Positions 44,006 to 53,033 of a stretch of DNA of 64,000 nucleotides are shown here, one piece after another. This DNA comes from Gracilibacillus timonensis (GTDB lineage: Bacteria > Bacillota > Bacilli > Bacillales > Amphibacillaceae). The notes below the pieces were generated by a model that did not search any database, had not been told where the DNA came from, and saw only the letters and a list, made by a program, of their open reading frames with translations. The DNA is taken from the NCBI RefSeq assembly GCF_900086715.1, contig NZ_FLKH01000011.1, positions 62,001-126,000 on the forward strand, written 5' to 3'. The position numbers and the translations under genes were made by a program. Numbering within the stretch: the first letter of the stretch is position 1; every line of letters begins with the position of its first letter.

Positions 44006-44338
44006 ATGGAAATAAAGATTCGGGATGTAGATGTTCGAGCAGTAAAAGTATTAGATGAAGAAGCCAAAAAACAAAAGGTATCAAGGAATGTATTACTGAA
44101 ACGAATGGTAGAGGATGCAGTAAAATTTGATGGGATTAAGTCAGCAGAAAAAGAATTAGATGTTACCGTGAACCGAGTTGCTGACGGATTGGAAATGACG
44201 TTCAAACGATTAAATCATATAGAAAAACGAACGCTCCATCTGTATTTGATTTTATGTGATGCACTTGGATTAAATCCTGAAGAAGCCGATCACATTTTAG
44301 ATAAAACTTTTGCAATGGGCGACAAGGAGGAGAATTAA
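44006..44338 (+). CDS. Relaxosome accessory protein (RHH-like, MobC type)
   Basis: 110 aa. IKIRDVDVRAVKVLDEEAKK then VSRNVLLKRMVEDAV is a ribbon-helix-helix start; the rest is helical. Small proteins of this kind bind oriT and help the relaxase. Located just after the oriT-like region. Confidence 0.75.
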   Translation: MEIKIRDVDVRAVKVLDEEAKKQKVSRNVLLKRMVEDAVKFDGIKSAEKELDVTVNRVADGLEMTFKRLNHIEKRTLHLYLILCDALGLNPEEADHILDKTFAMGDKEEN

Positions 44339-44339
44339 A

Positions 44340-44810
44340 ATGAGCATGACAGAAGAGAAAAAACAGGGTTCCTATTTTTTGTTAAGCACTGAAACGAAAG
44401 AAAAAATTAAAGTGGCAGCGAATGAAAATCATACATCTCAAGCGAATGCCATTGCCTTAATGGTGGATGCTTATTTTGAAAATAGAGAAGAAGAATATGT
44501 TCTATTCAAACAAACGATTTCAGACTTACTGGATGAAAAATTAGGTTTCGTAAAAGAGAAAATGAATCGCATTCAAGTAGCAAGTAATGTTATTGATCGT
44601 GACACGAAAATCATTCTTGAGTTCATGAACCATTACTACCTGGTGAATAAATTCAAAAATTTAATTACAACAGAAGAATATAAAACAAAAGGAATGGAAC
44701 AAGCAGAAGAATTAGTTCAAAAAAGGATTCATAAACAGCGACAAAAGAAATTAGACTATGAACGAAAAAAGGAATTAAAGCAACAAGCACAATCAGAAAG
44801 TCAGGAATAA
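44340..44810 (+). CDS. Relaxosome accessory protein 2
   Basis: 156 aa from ATG 44340 behind AAGGAGGA; ten upstream in-frame codons are read from the previous gene. RHH-like N-terminus (LLSTETKEKIKVAANENHTS), central helices, and a basic coiled tail. It precedes the relaxase by four bases. Confidence 0.65.
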   Translation: MSMTEEKKQGSYFLLSTETKEKIKVAANENHTSQANAIALMVDAYFENREEEYVLFKQTISDLLDEKLGFVKEKMNRIQVASNVIDRDTKIILEFMNHYYLVNKFKNLITTEEYKTKGMEQAEELVQKRIHKQRQKKLDYERKKELKQQAQSESQE

Positions 44811-44813
44811 ACC

Positions 44814-45290
44814 ATGAGTCCGGCAGTTGTATTGCGAAGTAAATTTGTTACACCTAGATCGAGTACATTTAACGATTACATTAATTATATGGATCGTGAG
44901 GATGCGAAACAACATGTGAAAATGGATACCTCATCTGATAAAGAAAATGATTTTGATGTGTTCTATCACTTCATGGATTATATGGATGATGACGAAAAAC
45001 AAGGTGAGTTATTTACCTCCAGTAAAGACAGATTGAATGACAAAGAAAAGCAAACAGTCAAAGAACAATTTCAACTAGCACAACAAAATGAATCACCAAT
45101 GTGGCAAGATGTGATCTCTTTTGATAATGAATGGTTGGCAAAGCAAAAAATATACAATGCAACGACTCATACCGTTGATGAAACAAAGATGAGAAGTGTT
45201 GTACGTGAAACGATGCAAGCTATGTTACAAGCGGAAGGAATGCAACAATCAGCAGTATGGACGGCAACCTTGCATTACCATACTGATAAC
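44814..45290 (+). pseudogene. MobP2-type relaxase, truncated after residue 159
   Basis: MSPAVVLRSKFVTPRSSTFN is the N-terminal signature of MobP2 relaxases, which carry a catalytic Tyr/His motif further on. Coding matches the family up to ATLHYHTDN (45,288-45,290), where the metal-binding IHxHIA-like segment should follow. Instead the frame runs into reverse-strand permease DNA for 35 more codons to 45,395. The element therefore cannot be mobilised by its own relaxase. Confidence 0.85.
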
Positions 45291-46676
45291 GGCAGTGAGG
45301 GTGGTCGCTTTACTCTGTTTCACTACTTCCATGTCATTACTCCATGTATAGGATGGGAAGGACAAGTTGACGAAAAAACCAATCACACTAATTAAGCATA
45401 ACGTTAGTAACATAAAGACTGTTAGGCAGAGTAAGTAAGGTAGGCTGACATGAAATATGCTATCGTACACGATGACCGTTAATACCAAACCAGGTAAAAA
45501 TAAAATAGTATTTAACAAGATTTTCGCGAATGCCATGTTGATGAGACGGATTGGAGCAACGATCATGACCCAGACATTGCTACCTTCGAATGAAAGGCTA
45601 CAAGAGGTAGTAGTTGTCAGAACGAGCAATAGGAACGTTACCATGGTAAATAAATCTTGAGCCGTGATTGTTAAACCGATTATATCATAAGAAAAAGAAT
45701 GCACATGGGGAATAATTCCCATTAAGAGACATATATTCCCTGCCACCATTATAACCGGGGTCAAAATCGTATTACTGACATAAGTAAGGGAAGAAAAGTA
45801 TAACCTGAATTCCTTCGACAATAACGCAAGGATGGGTTTTTGCACCGTCCACCTTGTATTGGTATGTCTTTGTTTTCGCTGTTTGTTTTTTTGACTAACA
45901 AGAAAATCATGAAAGTAAACAAATGCAAAGATGGTGATCCAACTGGTAACTATCACAAGTACGATTAACCAGATAAGATTCCATAAAAAAGGAATAGCAG
46001 TTAGAGAATATTGCAAAATAGAAGCGTCGATAAACCAGTCTTTATAATCGATAGACCTTGCGTTCACGATCGTATAAAGAAGTGGTGCCACAAAAAGTCC
46101 TAGAGTGAGGATAGACTCTATGACACGATGACGACATCTGATAAGTGTAAGCAAGCTGCGCACAAGCAATGAAAGTAAAAAGGTTACATTGGTCGCCAGC
46201 AGTGGGATAATCACACTCAACAATAACACCAAAAGCAGTACCAAGACATAATGGTTGATAAAAGAAATCGTTATAAGGTATCCAAATAGCAGTACTACAA
46301 AGGTGAGAAAAATAGAAATCAAATACTTGCTACCAAGCGGGAGAAGCTTAGCTTGCCAGCTTTTTATCGGCAAGCTAAAAATAAAGTCACTGTCTTTACT
46401 CTCGATAACCTCATCAAATCCACTAAGCGTATGCCATATGCCAAACACCCAAAACAAGATCGAGGCTAATAAAACAAAAAAAGTTTCGATGTTATGACTG
46501 GTCTGTAGATCGATGGCGATAAATAGCACATATCCTAAAAACATGAAGAGAGCGGCTGTGTAACCTGAAATGGTGTACATGGCATATTTTCGTACCTCCT
46601 TGTTGGAGCTATTCAAGTTAGCCAGTCTCAGTTGATTTTTTAGGCGAAATAAACCTAATAACTTAAGACGTTTCAT
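45291..46676 (-). pseudogene. ABC-2 permease gene, 3' truncated
   Basis: Starting at ATG 46676 it encodes about 460 residues of a multi-pass ABC permease (segments such as YTAALFMFLGYVLFIAI and ISVIGFFVNLSFPSYTW). The C-terminus is replaced: after EVVKQSKATTLTAV the frame enters relaxase DNA at about 45,290 and stops at 45,249. The missing last helices probably inactivate it. It overlaps the ATPase gene by 14 bases, showing they were one operon. Confidence 0.85.
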
Positions 46677-47382
46677 GCGACGTTACCTCCCTAAAGCGTT
46701 CATATAGTGATGCGTGTTCGGTGATATTTTGCATCGTATCGTTTACAACGACTTCTCCCTGATTTAAAATCATCAATTTATTACATACTTTTTCAGCAAC
46801 TTCAAGCACATGGGTCGAATATAAGATGATGGCCCCCTTTTTGGCTCTGTTTTTCATTTCATGGATCAAAAAGTGGGTGGCATTTGGATCTAAACCAACA
46901 AATGGTTCATCCAAAATAATTAGTCTGGGGTTATGCATGAATAATGAAATAAGCACTAGTCTTTGCTTCATTCCATGTGAATAACTAGATACCAGTTCAT
47001 GCACAGCACTTTCAAATTCTAGTTCTTTAAGTAAATAGGCTAAGCTCTTATTTAGCTCCTCTTCCTCTAGTTTGTAGAGAGAAGCAATCAGCTCAATATA
47101 GGCTTTCCCTGTCATATGTGGATAGACAGTGGGAGTATCTGGAGAATAGCCAATCATCGCCTTAAATCGTTCGGGGTTCTCGTTTAATTTGGTATCAAAC
47201 AGCGTGATGTCCCCTTGATCAAATGAGTGGATGCCGACAATCGATTTAATCGTGGTCGTTTTTCCCGCGCCATTCGCCCCGATAAAAGCACAGATATCGC
47301 CTTGCTGCAATGTTAGGGATACGTTTTTGACTCCTTTATGAGATCCTTTATAGGTTTTACTTACGTTTTTAATGGATAACAT
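46663..47382 (-). CDS. ABC transporter ATPase
   Basis: 239 aa. Walker A GANGAGKTT, signature YSHGMKQRLVLIS, Walker B RLIILDEPFVGLDPN, H-loop YSTHVLE. Partner of the truncated permease at 45,291, probably an exporter. Complete, but left without a whole partner. Confidence 0.93.
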   Translation of the reverse strand: MLSIKNVSKTYKGSHKGVKNVSLTLQQGDICAFIGANGAGKTTTIKSIVGIHSFDQGDITLFDTKLNENPERFKAMIGYSPDTPTVYPHMTGKAYIELIASLYKLEEEELNKSLAYLLKELEFESAVHELVSSYSHGMKQRLVLISLFMHNPRLIILDEPFVGLDPNATHFLIHEMKNRAKKGAIILYSTHVLEVAEKVCNKLMILNQGEVVVNDTMQNITEHASLYERFREVTSHETS

Positions 47383-47394
47383 GCTCGATTCCTC

Positions 47395-48162
47395 CTATAC
47401 CCGTTGGATAAAAAGCTTGGCTATATACATATTGGTAATCAAATAGACGATGGGTGCGATTAGTAACAGAAAATTAGCATTGCCTGTTTGCAGAAGTAGG
47501 TCTTCTGCTAAGGTCAGAACTCCACTCGGCAAGAACAACGAAAGGGTGTCATTAAGATTTCCTAGTAAGAGCAAAACCATCGATAGTAAAATGGTGGCAA
47601 CACCGATAAATAACGAACTTTTTATCATCGTGCTAAACAACACGGCTAAACTTACGATGAAAAAAATCCATACACTATAACAGATCAGGTAGCCTAAAAA
47701 ATCAACGATCGCGTAAGAACCAAATAGATATACCGTGTAAAAATAGGAAATAAATGAACCTATTGCCATACATACCATGCTGATCAACCAATTTCCCAGC
47801 AGTTTGGAACTGATATACTGTAAACTGGATACAGGTCTTGTGAAAATAAAGCCTTGCACACCACTATTTTTTTCGTTGGCGATCATTCCCATAAAACTGA
47901 TAATAAGTACGATTAATCCGATTTGATTAAATTGACCGGAAAAAGTAGCGAGTAACACTTCATTGGCTTTGGGATCAGAGGCATTTGGATCGATCATGAT
48001 CCCTTCCACACCTCCGACATTTTCCAGGATGACGTCCATGTATTTATCAATTAATGGCTGTGTGACGCCAAGAATGGTGAAAAATAAGGTTAACCAAATC
48101 AATTTGATATTTCTAATGGCTTCCAGCACCTCCACTTTTAATAAAATAGATATATTCCTCAT
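47395..48162 (-). CDS. ABC-2 type permease
   Basis: 255 aa, six predicted helices, the ABC2 layout (LLKVEVLEAIRNIKLIWLTL start; GVQGFIFTRPVSSLQYISSK after helix 2). It overlaps the ATPase gene at 48,159 by four bases, so these two form one transporter in the same operon as the ATPase at 46,663. Confidence 0.88.
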   Translation of the reverse strand: MRNISILLKVEVLEAIRNIKLIWLTLFFTILGVTQPLIDKYMDVILENVGGVEGIMIDPNASDPKANEVLLATFSGQFNQIGLIVLIISFMGMIANEKNSGVQGFIFTRPVSSLQYISSKLLGNWLISMVCMAIGSFISYFYTVYLFGSYAIVDFLGYLICYSVWIFFIVSLAVLFSTMIKSSLFIGVATILLSMVLLLLGNLNDTLSLFLPSGVLTLAEDLLLQTGNANFLLLIAPIVYLITNMYIAKLFIQRV

Positions 48163-49037
48163 GCTTCGGACACCAACTCTAAAAATATTTTTTCTACATT
48201 CTTCTTGTCATATGCTAGAGCATGAATTTCGACGTTATGTTGATCCAATGTTTCAACAAGATGTTGGAAAAGGATAGGTTCGTTACTCGTGATCAAATAT
48301 TGCCCAGGTTTGATCTCTTGTACGGTGTACCATTCATTTAATGGTGCAGGTGGTATCGCAGAGGTCTCTAAATATACTTGTTTCTTGTTGATCGTTTCCG
48401 CTTGATTGGTGATGTTTCCAATAATCTTCCCGCTTTTGATAATAAGATAGCGATCACAGAACTCGCTGGCATCATCTAAGATATGGGTGGATAGTAGAAT
48501 CGTCGTATAGGCTTTTAATTTTTTGATTAAATGCTTGATTTCATTTCTACCAACTGGATCCAACGCAGATACAGGTTCATCTAAGATTAACAGTTTGGGC
48601 TGATGTAAAATGGCCTGTGCTATCCCCAGCCTCTGTTTCATTCCTCCTGATAGTTCTTCCACCTTATGACTGTTTTTATCTTTAAGCCCTACGTCTGTCA
48701 AAATGTCATCTATATGAGCATCAAGATATCTTTTTCGTAAACCAGATAAACTGCCAAAAAATCGTAAAGTTTCTTCGCAAGTCATCCACTGTTTAAAATC
48801 GGTATGCTGTGACAAATAGCCGATATCGTTCTTACGTGTTAAAATATCTTTGCCATGAAAGGTAATATCACCACCTTCATAAGTGATAATCCCCGTCATA
48901 CATTTAATCAGTGTCGTTTTTCCTGCGCCGTTTGGCCCCAATAAGCCTATGCACTCTCCTTCCATGATATCAAACGTAATATCTTTCAATATCTGTCTCC
49001 CTCGAAAAGACTTGTTCACTTTATCAATAGCGATCAT
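48159..49037 (-). CDS. ABC transporter ATPase
   Basis: 292 aa. Walker A GPNGAGKTT, signature LSGGMKQRLGIAQ, Walker B LLILDEPVSALDP, H-loop STHILDD. C-terminal extension (about 215-292) typical of drug or bacitracin-like exporters. It overlaps the upstream PLDc_N gene by 14 bases. Confidence 0.93.
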   Translation of the reverse strand: MIAIDKVNKSFRGRQILKDITFDIMEGECIGLLGPNGAGKTTLIKCMTGIITYEGGDITFHGKDILTRKNDIGYLSQHTDFKQWMTCEETLRFFGSLSGLRKRYLDAHIDDILTDVGLKDKNSHKVEELSGGMKQRLGIAQAILHQPKLLILDEPVSALDPVGRNEIKHLIKKLKAYTTILLSTHILDDASEFCDRYLIIKSGKIIGNITNQAETINKKQVYLETSAIPPAPLNEWYTVQEIKPGQYLITSNEPILFQHLVETLDQHNVEIHALAYDKKNVEKIFLELVSEA

Positions 49038-49263
49038 TTTTTAACATCCCCCTGCCAATAACAAGATAAATAATAGGTCCAATGGTGTTTAATAATACAA
49101 TGATAATCAACCAAATGATGGGATGATGAATGAGCTTTCTACGACGATACAAATCAACTAGTGCAACAACTAAAAGTAAAAAATGCAGCACGAGAATCGG
49201 AATTACTAAAGGTAAAATCGCCGCCCAATCTACGTTAAATAACGCGCGAATATCCGTATTCAA
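49024..49263 (-). CDS. PLDc_N-type small membrane protein
   Basis: 79 aa, TTG start behind GAGGAGG. Two helices with the segment LVDLYRRRKLIHHPIIWLII and NTIGPIIYLVIGRG, the phospholipase D N-terminal (PLDc_N) family often encoded with ABC exporters. First gene of the operon running to 45,291. Confidence 0.85.
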   Translation of the reverse strand: MNTDIRALFNVDWAAILPLVIPILVLHFLLLVVALVDLYRRRKLIHHPIIWLIIIVLLNTIGPIIYLVIGRGMLKNDRY

Positions 49264-49281
49264 ATCGTTTCCTCCTCTTTA

Positions 49282-49305
49282 ATTATCATTATTGATAATG
49301 ATAAT
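49282..49305. promoter_or_regulatory. 24-bp palindrome in the divergent control region
   Basis: ATTATCATTAT (49282-49292) and ATAATGATAAT (49295-49305), perfect 11-bp arms around TG, between the PLDc_N/ABC operon and the HTH regulator. Built from GATAAT-like hexamers that also occur in Fur boxes, but in a different order. Probably the operator of the regulator at 49,359. Confidence 0.65.
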
Positions 49306-49358
49306 ATTACTGTACTTTTTCTTAAAAATCAAGTAAAATAAGTGATAAAGAAAGGCTG

Positions 49359-49880
49359 GTGAACAATTTGGAATTCAAACTATTTAAAAATCAGATACGT
49401 TTTAAAATAGCTTTAGCGTTAATTGATAAAGAAGAAGGATTATCGATCTTGCAGCTAAATCAATTATTGGAAGATGTACCACAGGCGACATTATATCGGC
49501 ATATGAACGCCATGTTTGAAGATGGCTTGGTGAAGATTGTAAATACGAAGAAAACACGCTCCGGAGAAGAAAAATTTTACGCCATCAATGCGGAAACCTA
49601 TAAGATTAACGAGGAAGAATGGAACCAGGCCAGTTATGATGAAAAGGTGAATTTTGTCACTTTTTATTTTATGTATGTTCTTCAAGCCTATCAGAGCTAT
49701 CATAAGACCATGGATGGAAAAAAAGATGAGACAACCTTTTCCCTTGCAAAACTTCACTTGGATGAAGACAAATTTGAAGATTTCCAGTCAGAACTGAATG
49801 CTTTATTTAATAAATATTATGAGGAATCAGAAAAGGATAGCAACAAAGAAAGAACGGTCTCGCTGGTTATTATTCCATGA
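49359..49880 (+). CDS. ArsR/HTH_20-type transcriptional regulator
   Basis: 173 aa. A winged-helix at the N-terminus (IALALIDKEEGLSILQLNQL, then PQATLYRHMNAMFEDGLVKI) and a helical C-terminal half, the layout of regulators divergently encoded from ABC exporters. The start may be GTG 49359 or TTG 49368; the latter fits the AAAGG site better. Confidence 0.82.
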   Translation: MNNLEFKLFKNQIRFKIALALIDKEEGLSILQLNQLLEDVPQATLYRHMNAMFEDGLVKIVNTKKTRSGEEKFYAINAETYKINEEEWNQASYDEKVNFVTFYFMYVLQAYQSYHKTMDGKKDETTFSLAKLHLDEDKFEDFQSELNALFNKYYEESEKDSNKERTVSLVIIP

Positions 49881-49917
49881 GGGTTCAGGGATTAAGCCAG
49901 GGGCAGGGGGAGATCTA

Positions 49918-50123
49918 ATGATTATTATGATAGAAATTCTGCAAGTAGTTGCTATGGCATTGTTGGTTTTCAGCTCATTTATGTATTTAACAAAAAGAAG
50001 AAACAAAGGAAATGGTCCACTTTTGAATCCATCATGTCTGTCATAGTGCAGACGGCTATTCTTATGCTCGCAGTCAGTTCGTTGGTTTTGGCTTTTTATG
50101 GATTAGTAACATTAAAACTTTAG
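49918..50123 (+). pseudogene. Frameshifted two-helix membrane protein
   Basis: ATG 49918 behind GGGGGAG reads MIIMIEILQVVAMALLVFSS and leaves frame at an A-rich stretch (ACAAAAAGAAGAAAC, about 49,990). In another frame it continues KWSTFESIMSVIVQTAILML to TAG 50,121. One extra A would restore a 68-aa protein with two helices. Coding signal on both sides supports a frameshift over chance. Confidence 0.5.
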
Positions 50124-50163
50124 TATGAATGATTATCCCATGAGGAAAGAGGATCGAAACAGA

Positions 50164-50820
50164 ATGAAATCAGTTATTTTTGATATGGATGGTACGTTGT
50201 TTCAAACCAATAAAATATTAGAGGTGGCGCTCGAGGATACGTTCAATCACTTAGCTTCTGTAGGTCAGTGGGAAGATGCTATACCTCTCGACAAATTCCG
50301 TGAAATAATGGGAGTGCCCTTGCCGGAAGTATGGGCAACACTGCTGCCTAATCACTCCATCGAGGGAAGAGAACAAATCAATGATTATTTTCAAAAGAGC
50401 TTAGTGGAAAATATAAATAGTGGAAAAGGTGCATTATATCCCAATGTAGAGCAGGTATTTGCGCATTTAGTAAATAGCGGTTTTTCCATATTTATTGCTA
50501 GTAATGGAGTGCCTGCATATTTAAACGCCATTGTTGATTATTATCAGTTAGACAATTGGGTTTCAGAGACATTTAGTATAGAACAAATAGAATCGTACAG
50601 TAAATCAGACCTCGTTCAGCACATTTTACATACATATGAAATAAAAGAAGCGGTAGTAGTTGGCGATCGGATATCAGACATTAAAGCGGCAAAAGATAAT
50701 CGATTAACGGCAGTAGGTTGTCATTTCGATTTTGCAAAAGAGGAGGAACTTTCACAAGCTGATTATGTCATTTACGACTTAATGGAACTGCACCATTTAT
50801 TATCTCGTATATGCATGTAA
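50164..50820 (+). CDS. HAD family phosphatase
   Basis: 218 aa. Motif I FDMDGTLFQ, motif II IASNG, motif III Lys near ESYSKSD, motif IV VVVGDRISDIKAAKDN: complete haloacid dehalogenase active site with an alpha-helical cap. PGP/PpaX-like. ATG 50164 chosen; GAGGAAAGAGGAT lies upstream. Confidence 0.92.
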   Translation: MKSVIFDMDGTLFQTNKILEVALEDTFNHLASVGQWEDAIPLDKFREIMGVPLPEVWATLLPNHSIEGREQINDYFQKSLVENINSGKGALYPNVEQVFAHLVNSGFSIFIASNGVPAYLNAIVDYYQLDNWVSETFSIEQIESYSKSDLVQHILHTYEIKEAVVVGDRISDIKAAKDNRLTAVGCHFDFAKEEELSQADYVIYDLMELHHLLSRICM

Positions 50821-50882
50821 TCACTGTCTCTATGTTCTTGTTATGTTTCATAAAAATCTTGCAAATTGGAGGAGCGGTAACC

Positions 50883-51386
50883 ATGATTCTAATCAGTGCC
50901 TGTTTAGTAGGTAAAAATGTCAGATATGATGGAGGTAATAAATTAAATGACAAACTAAAAAAGTTAGTCGATGACGGTTATGCAAAAAGCATCTGCCCCG
51001 AAATATTAGGGGGTCTTACTACACCTAGAGAACCAGCTGAAATAGTTAATGGAGATGGTTTTGATGTATGGAATCACCAAGCGAAGGTAGTAACTATTTC
51101 CGGTGAAGATGTAACCGAGCAATACAAAGTGGGAGCATTAGAGACCCTGAACATTTGCAAACGTTTAGGGTGTGACACATTAATATTAAAAGCTGACAGT
51201 CCTTCATGTGGATCTCAAAAAATATATTCTGGTGATTTTAATGGAACAAAAAAAGAAGGCTCAGGCGTATTAACAGCTTTACTTACATTACATAATATAA
51301 AGGTGGAAGATGAGACTAACTATTCATTATTGCTTGATGAACGCAGGGCAGCGGATCATTCTGAACAGAAAACAAGTAACAAGTAA
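50883..51386 (+). CDS. DUF523 family protein
   Basis: 167 aa. [37 protein letters not shown] and [18 protein letters not shown] are the DUF523 signatures, with conserved Cys that may bind metal. ATG 50883 is behind GGAGGAG. Function unknown. Confidence 0.93.
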   Translation: MILISACLVGKNVRYDGGNKLNDKLKKLVDDGYAKSICPEILGGLTTPREPAEIVNGDGFDVWNHQAKVVTISGEDVTEQYKVGALETLNICKRLGCDTLILKADSPSCGSQKIYSGDFNGTKKEGSGVLTALLTLHNIKVEDETNYSLLLDERRAADHSEQKTSNK

Positions 51387-51412
51387 CCATATTCAAAAAA
51401 AGGGAGATAAAT

Positions 51413-51856
51413 ATGACCACTATAACCATCAAAGAACTCCAATCACAAGATGAAGTAATGGCAGCATTTCCAATTATAAAACAATTGCGTACGCATCTTA
51501 ATGAAGAAACTTATCTCGAATTAGTAGTAGAAGCAAAAGAGAAAGATAGATATCATATGTTTGCTTTAATGGATGAAGGCGAAATAGTAGCAGTTACTGG
51601 TTTCAAGCCGATGATCACACTCTATTATGGCCGATTTGTCTGGGTATGTGATTTGGTAACAGATACGAATAAGCGCTCCAAAGGTTACGGCGAGAAACTA
51701 CTTAGCTATGTTCATGAATGGACCAAAGCAAATCATTATGAGCGTGTTGCTTTATCTTCTGGACTGCAGCGGACGGATGCACATCGTTTTTATGAAGATA
51801 AAATGGATTATGACAAAGTAAGTTATGTATTTAAGGCGAATTTGGAAGATACTTGA
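51413..51856 (+). CDS. GNAT family N-acetyltransferase
   Basis: 147 aa. Acetyl-CoA site [19 protein letters not shown] (R/Q-x-x-G-x-G/A type), beta strands around [10 protein letters not shown], and C-terminal [14 protein letters not shown]. Substrate unknown. Confidence 0.93.
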   Translation: MTTITIKELQSQDEVMAAFPIIKQLRTHLNEETYLELVVEAKEKDRYHMFALMDEGEIVAVTGFKPMITLYYGRFVWVCDLVTDTNKRSKGYGEKLLSYVHEWTKANHYERVALSSGLQRTDAHRFYEDKMDYDKVSYVFKANLEDT

Positions 51857-51983
51857 CCTCAGAACCATATGGTAAGGTAACAACTTAATGAAAAACACCT
51901 GTAACACTATGATAGTGGTAATACGGTATTGCAGGATGTTATAGATTTGGAAGACGAGTAGAAAATAATAGTAGCTTCATCGA

Positions 51984-52337
51984 ATGGAAATCGACCCAGC
52001 GAGAATGGAACTGCTGTATGGTTTTTTTGATACGTATTTGCAACTAAACGAAGAGGAGGAAAAACAAGTGCTGAAGGAAATCGAGAACTTAGAAAACTTA
52101 TCGGAAGAGGAGAAAGAAGTGGTCCGTCATCTTCCTAATTCCTATTATGAAATGGGGATGAGAGAAGGAGAGCAGAAAGGCATGGAAGAAGGAAAGCAAG
52201 AAGGTATAAGAGAAGGCACGAGAGGAAGTAAGCAAGAAATAGCTTTGCGGATGATAACCAAAGGAATGTCCGTCAGTGAAATAGCCGAGATCACAAAACT
52301 GAGTGAGGAAGAAATCAAAAAGCTTGTGGACCAGTAA
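51984..52337 (+). pseudogene. Rpn-family recombination-promoting nuclease remnant 1 (C-terminus)
   Basis: About 117 residues starting near NPARMELLYGFFDTYLQL. It has the family's C-terminal Glu/Lys repeats (REGEQKGMEEGKQEGIREG) and the sigma-like end SVSEIAEITKLSEEEIKKL. The PD-(D/E)XK nuclease domain is missing, so this is a 5'-truncated relic. Confidence 0.75.
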
Positions 52338-52426
52338 CCAAGCAAAGTATGTGAATGGTTCTTAAATGATAACAAATAAGACCATATATAGGTAGTGGAA
52401 AGTGATACAAAAAGGAGAAGAGATAG

Positions 52427-52642
52427 ATGTCGGAGGGACTCGAGCAATTGACATAAGAGGAAAAAGAAATGATCCGTCATCTTCCTAATTCCTATTATGA
52501 ATGGGGAGTGAGAGAAGGTAGGCGGCAAGTTATGAAGCAGAAAATAGTCTTGAAACTGCTAGCTAAAGAAATGTACCTTAATGAAATAGCTGAGATCACA
52601 GAACTAAGCAAGGATGAAATAGAAAAGCTAGCGAGTCAGTAA
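52427..52642 (+). pseudogene. Rpn-family remnant 2 (partial duplicate)
   Basis: Shares RHLPNSYYE and the ending LNEIAEITELSKDEIEKLAS with remnant 1. An in-frame TAA (52,454) follows nine codons, so it cannot be translated whole. Tandem partial duplication of the same C-terminal region. Confidence 0.7.
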
Positions 52643-52667
52643 TCTAATCGAGAGTATGTAATCAAAT

Positions 52668-52703
52668 GTGAGTCTGCTTACAGGAAAGCGGCTCACTTTT
52701 TAT
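52668..52703 (+). terminator. Probable terminator before IS element A
   Basis: GTGAG...GCTT pairs with AAGC...CTCAC with a small internal mismatch, followed by TTTTT. Confidence 0.55.
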
Positions 52704-52809
52704 CGAAAATAGGCGAGAAAACCTCCATCTTCAAGGAATGTGAAGGGCGTTAGCTCAATGAGTAAGTGGGGGATGAATCGCCTTCGGATAGGGTGTGGCT
52801 TATGCCACG

Positions 52810-52950
52810 TTAACTATCCGACTTATCGAGTGCATATTGAATGAGATATATAATAGCTTGGGTACGAGTTGTAAAACCCTTCTTTTCTTTAAACGCATCA
52901 ATACGCTTCAACAATTCTTTTGGATAACGCATATTTAATACTTGTGACAT
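52810..52950 (-). CDS. Small RHH/CopG-like protein in IS A
   Basis: 46 aa from ATG 52950 behind AGGAGG. A compact ribbon-helix-helix pattern: VLNMRYPKELLKRIDAFKEK and RTQAIIYLIQYAL. Occupies the place where tnpA normally lies and is divergent from tnpB with a shared promoter region. Probable autorepressor. Confidence 0.75.
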   Translation of the reverse strand: MSQVLNMRYPKELLKRIDAFKEKKGFTTRTQAIIYLIQYALDKSDS

Positions 52951-52962
52951 TGTGAATCCTCC

Positions 52963-53002
52963 TTGTGGATTAAAATGATACACGATATAATGGTTGTATA
53001 TC
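52963..53002 (+). promoter_or_regulatory. tnpB promoter with overlapping palindrome
   Basis: TTGTGG (52963-52968), 17-bp spacer, TATAAT (52986-52991). The inverted repeat GATATA/TATATC (52984-53002) covers the -10. Probably the RHH protein's operator. Confidence 0.6.
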
Positions 53003-53033
53003 ATAATAATACATAAAAAGGAGATGAAAATCA

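Larger units (their letters stand above)
26622..45290. mobile_element. Degraded integrative/conjugative element
   Basis: Contains a tyrosine recombinase, a complete-looking set of type IV secretion genes (primase, VirD4, VirB6, VirB3/PrgI-like, VirB4, VirB8, lytic transglycosylase/M23), an oriT-like region, two relaxosome accessory proteins and a relaxase fragment. The relaxase is cut at 45,290, where chromosomal ABC permease sequence starts. The left edge is uncertain; 26,622 assumes the recombinase belongs to the element. Confidence 0.75.

Noticed and set aside
45396-45660. 67-codon plus-strand ORF opposite the permease
   Set aside because: Reverse-strand shadow of the ABC permease coding sequence.
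52668-52681. TTAC at 52,678-52,681 as left insertion site of IS A
   Set aside because: It would split a good terminator hairpin, and the left-end sequence of IS A does not look like IS B there; left boundary kept approximate.
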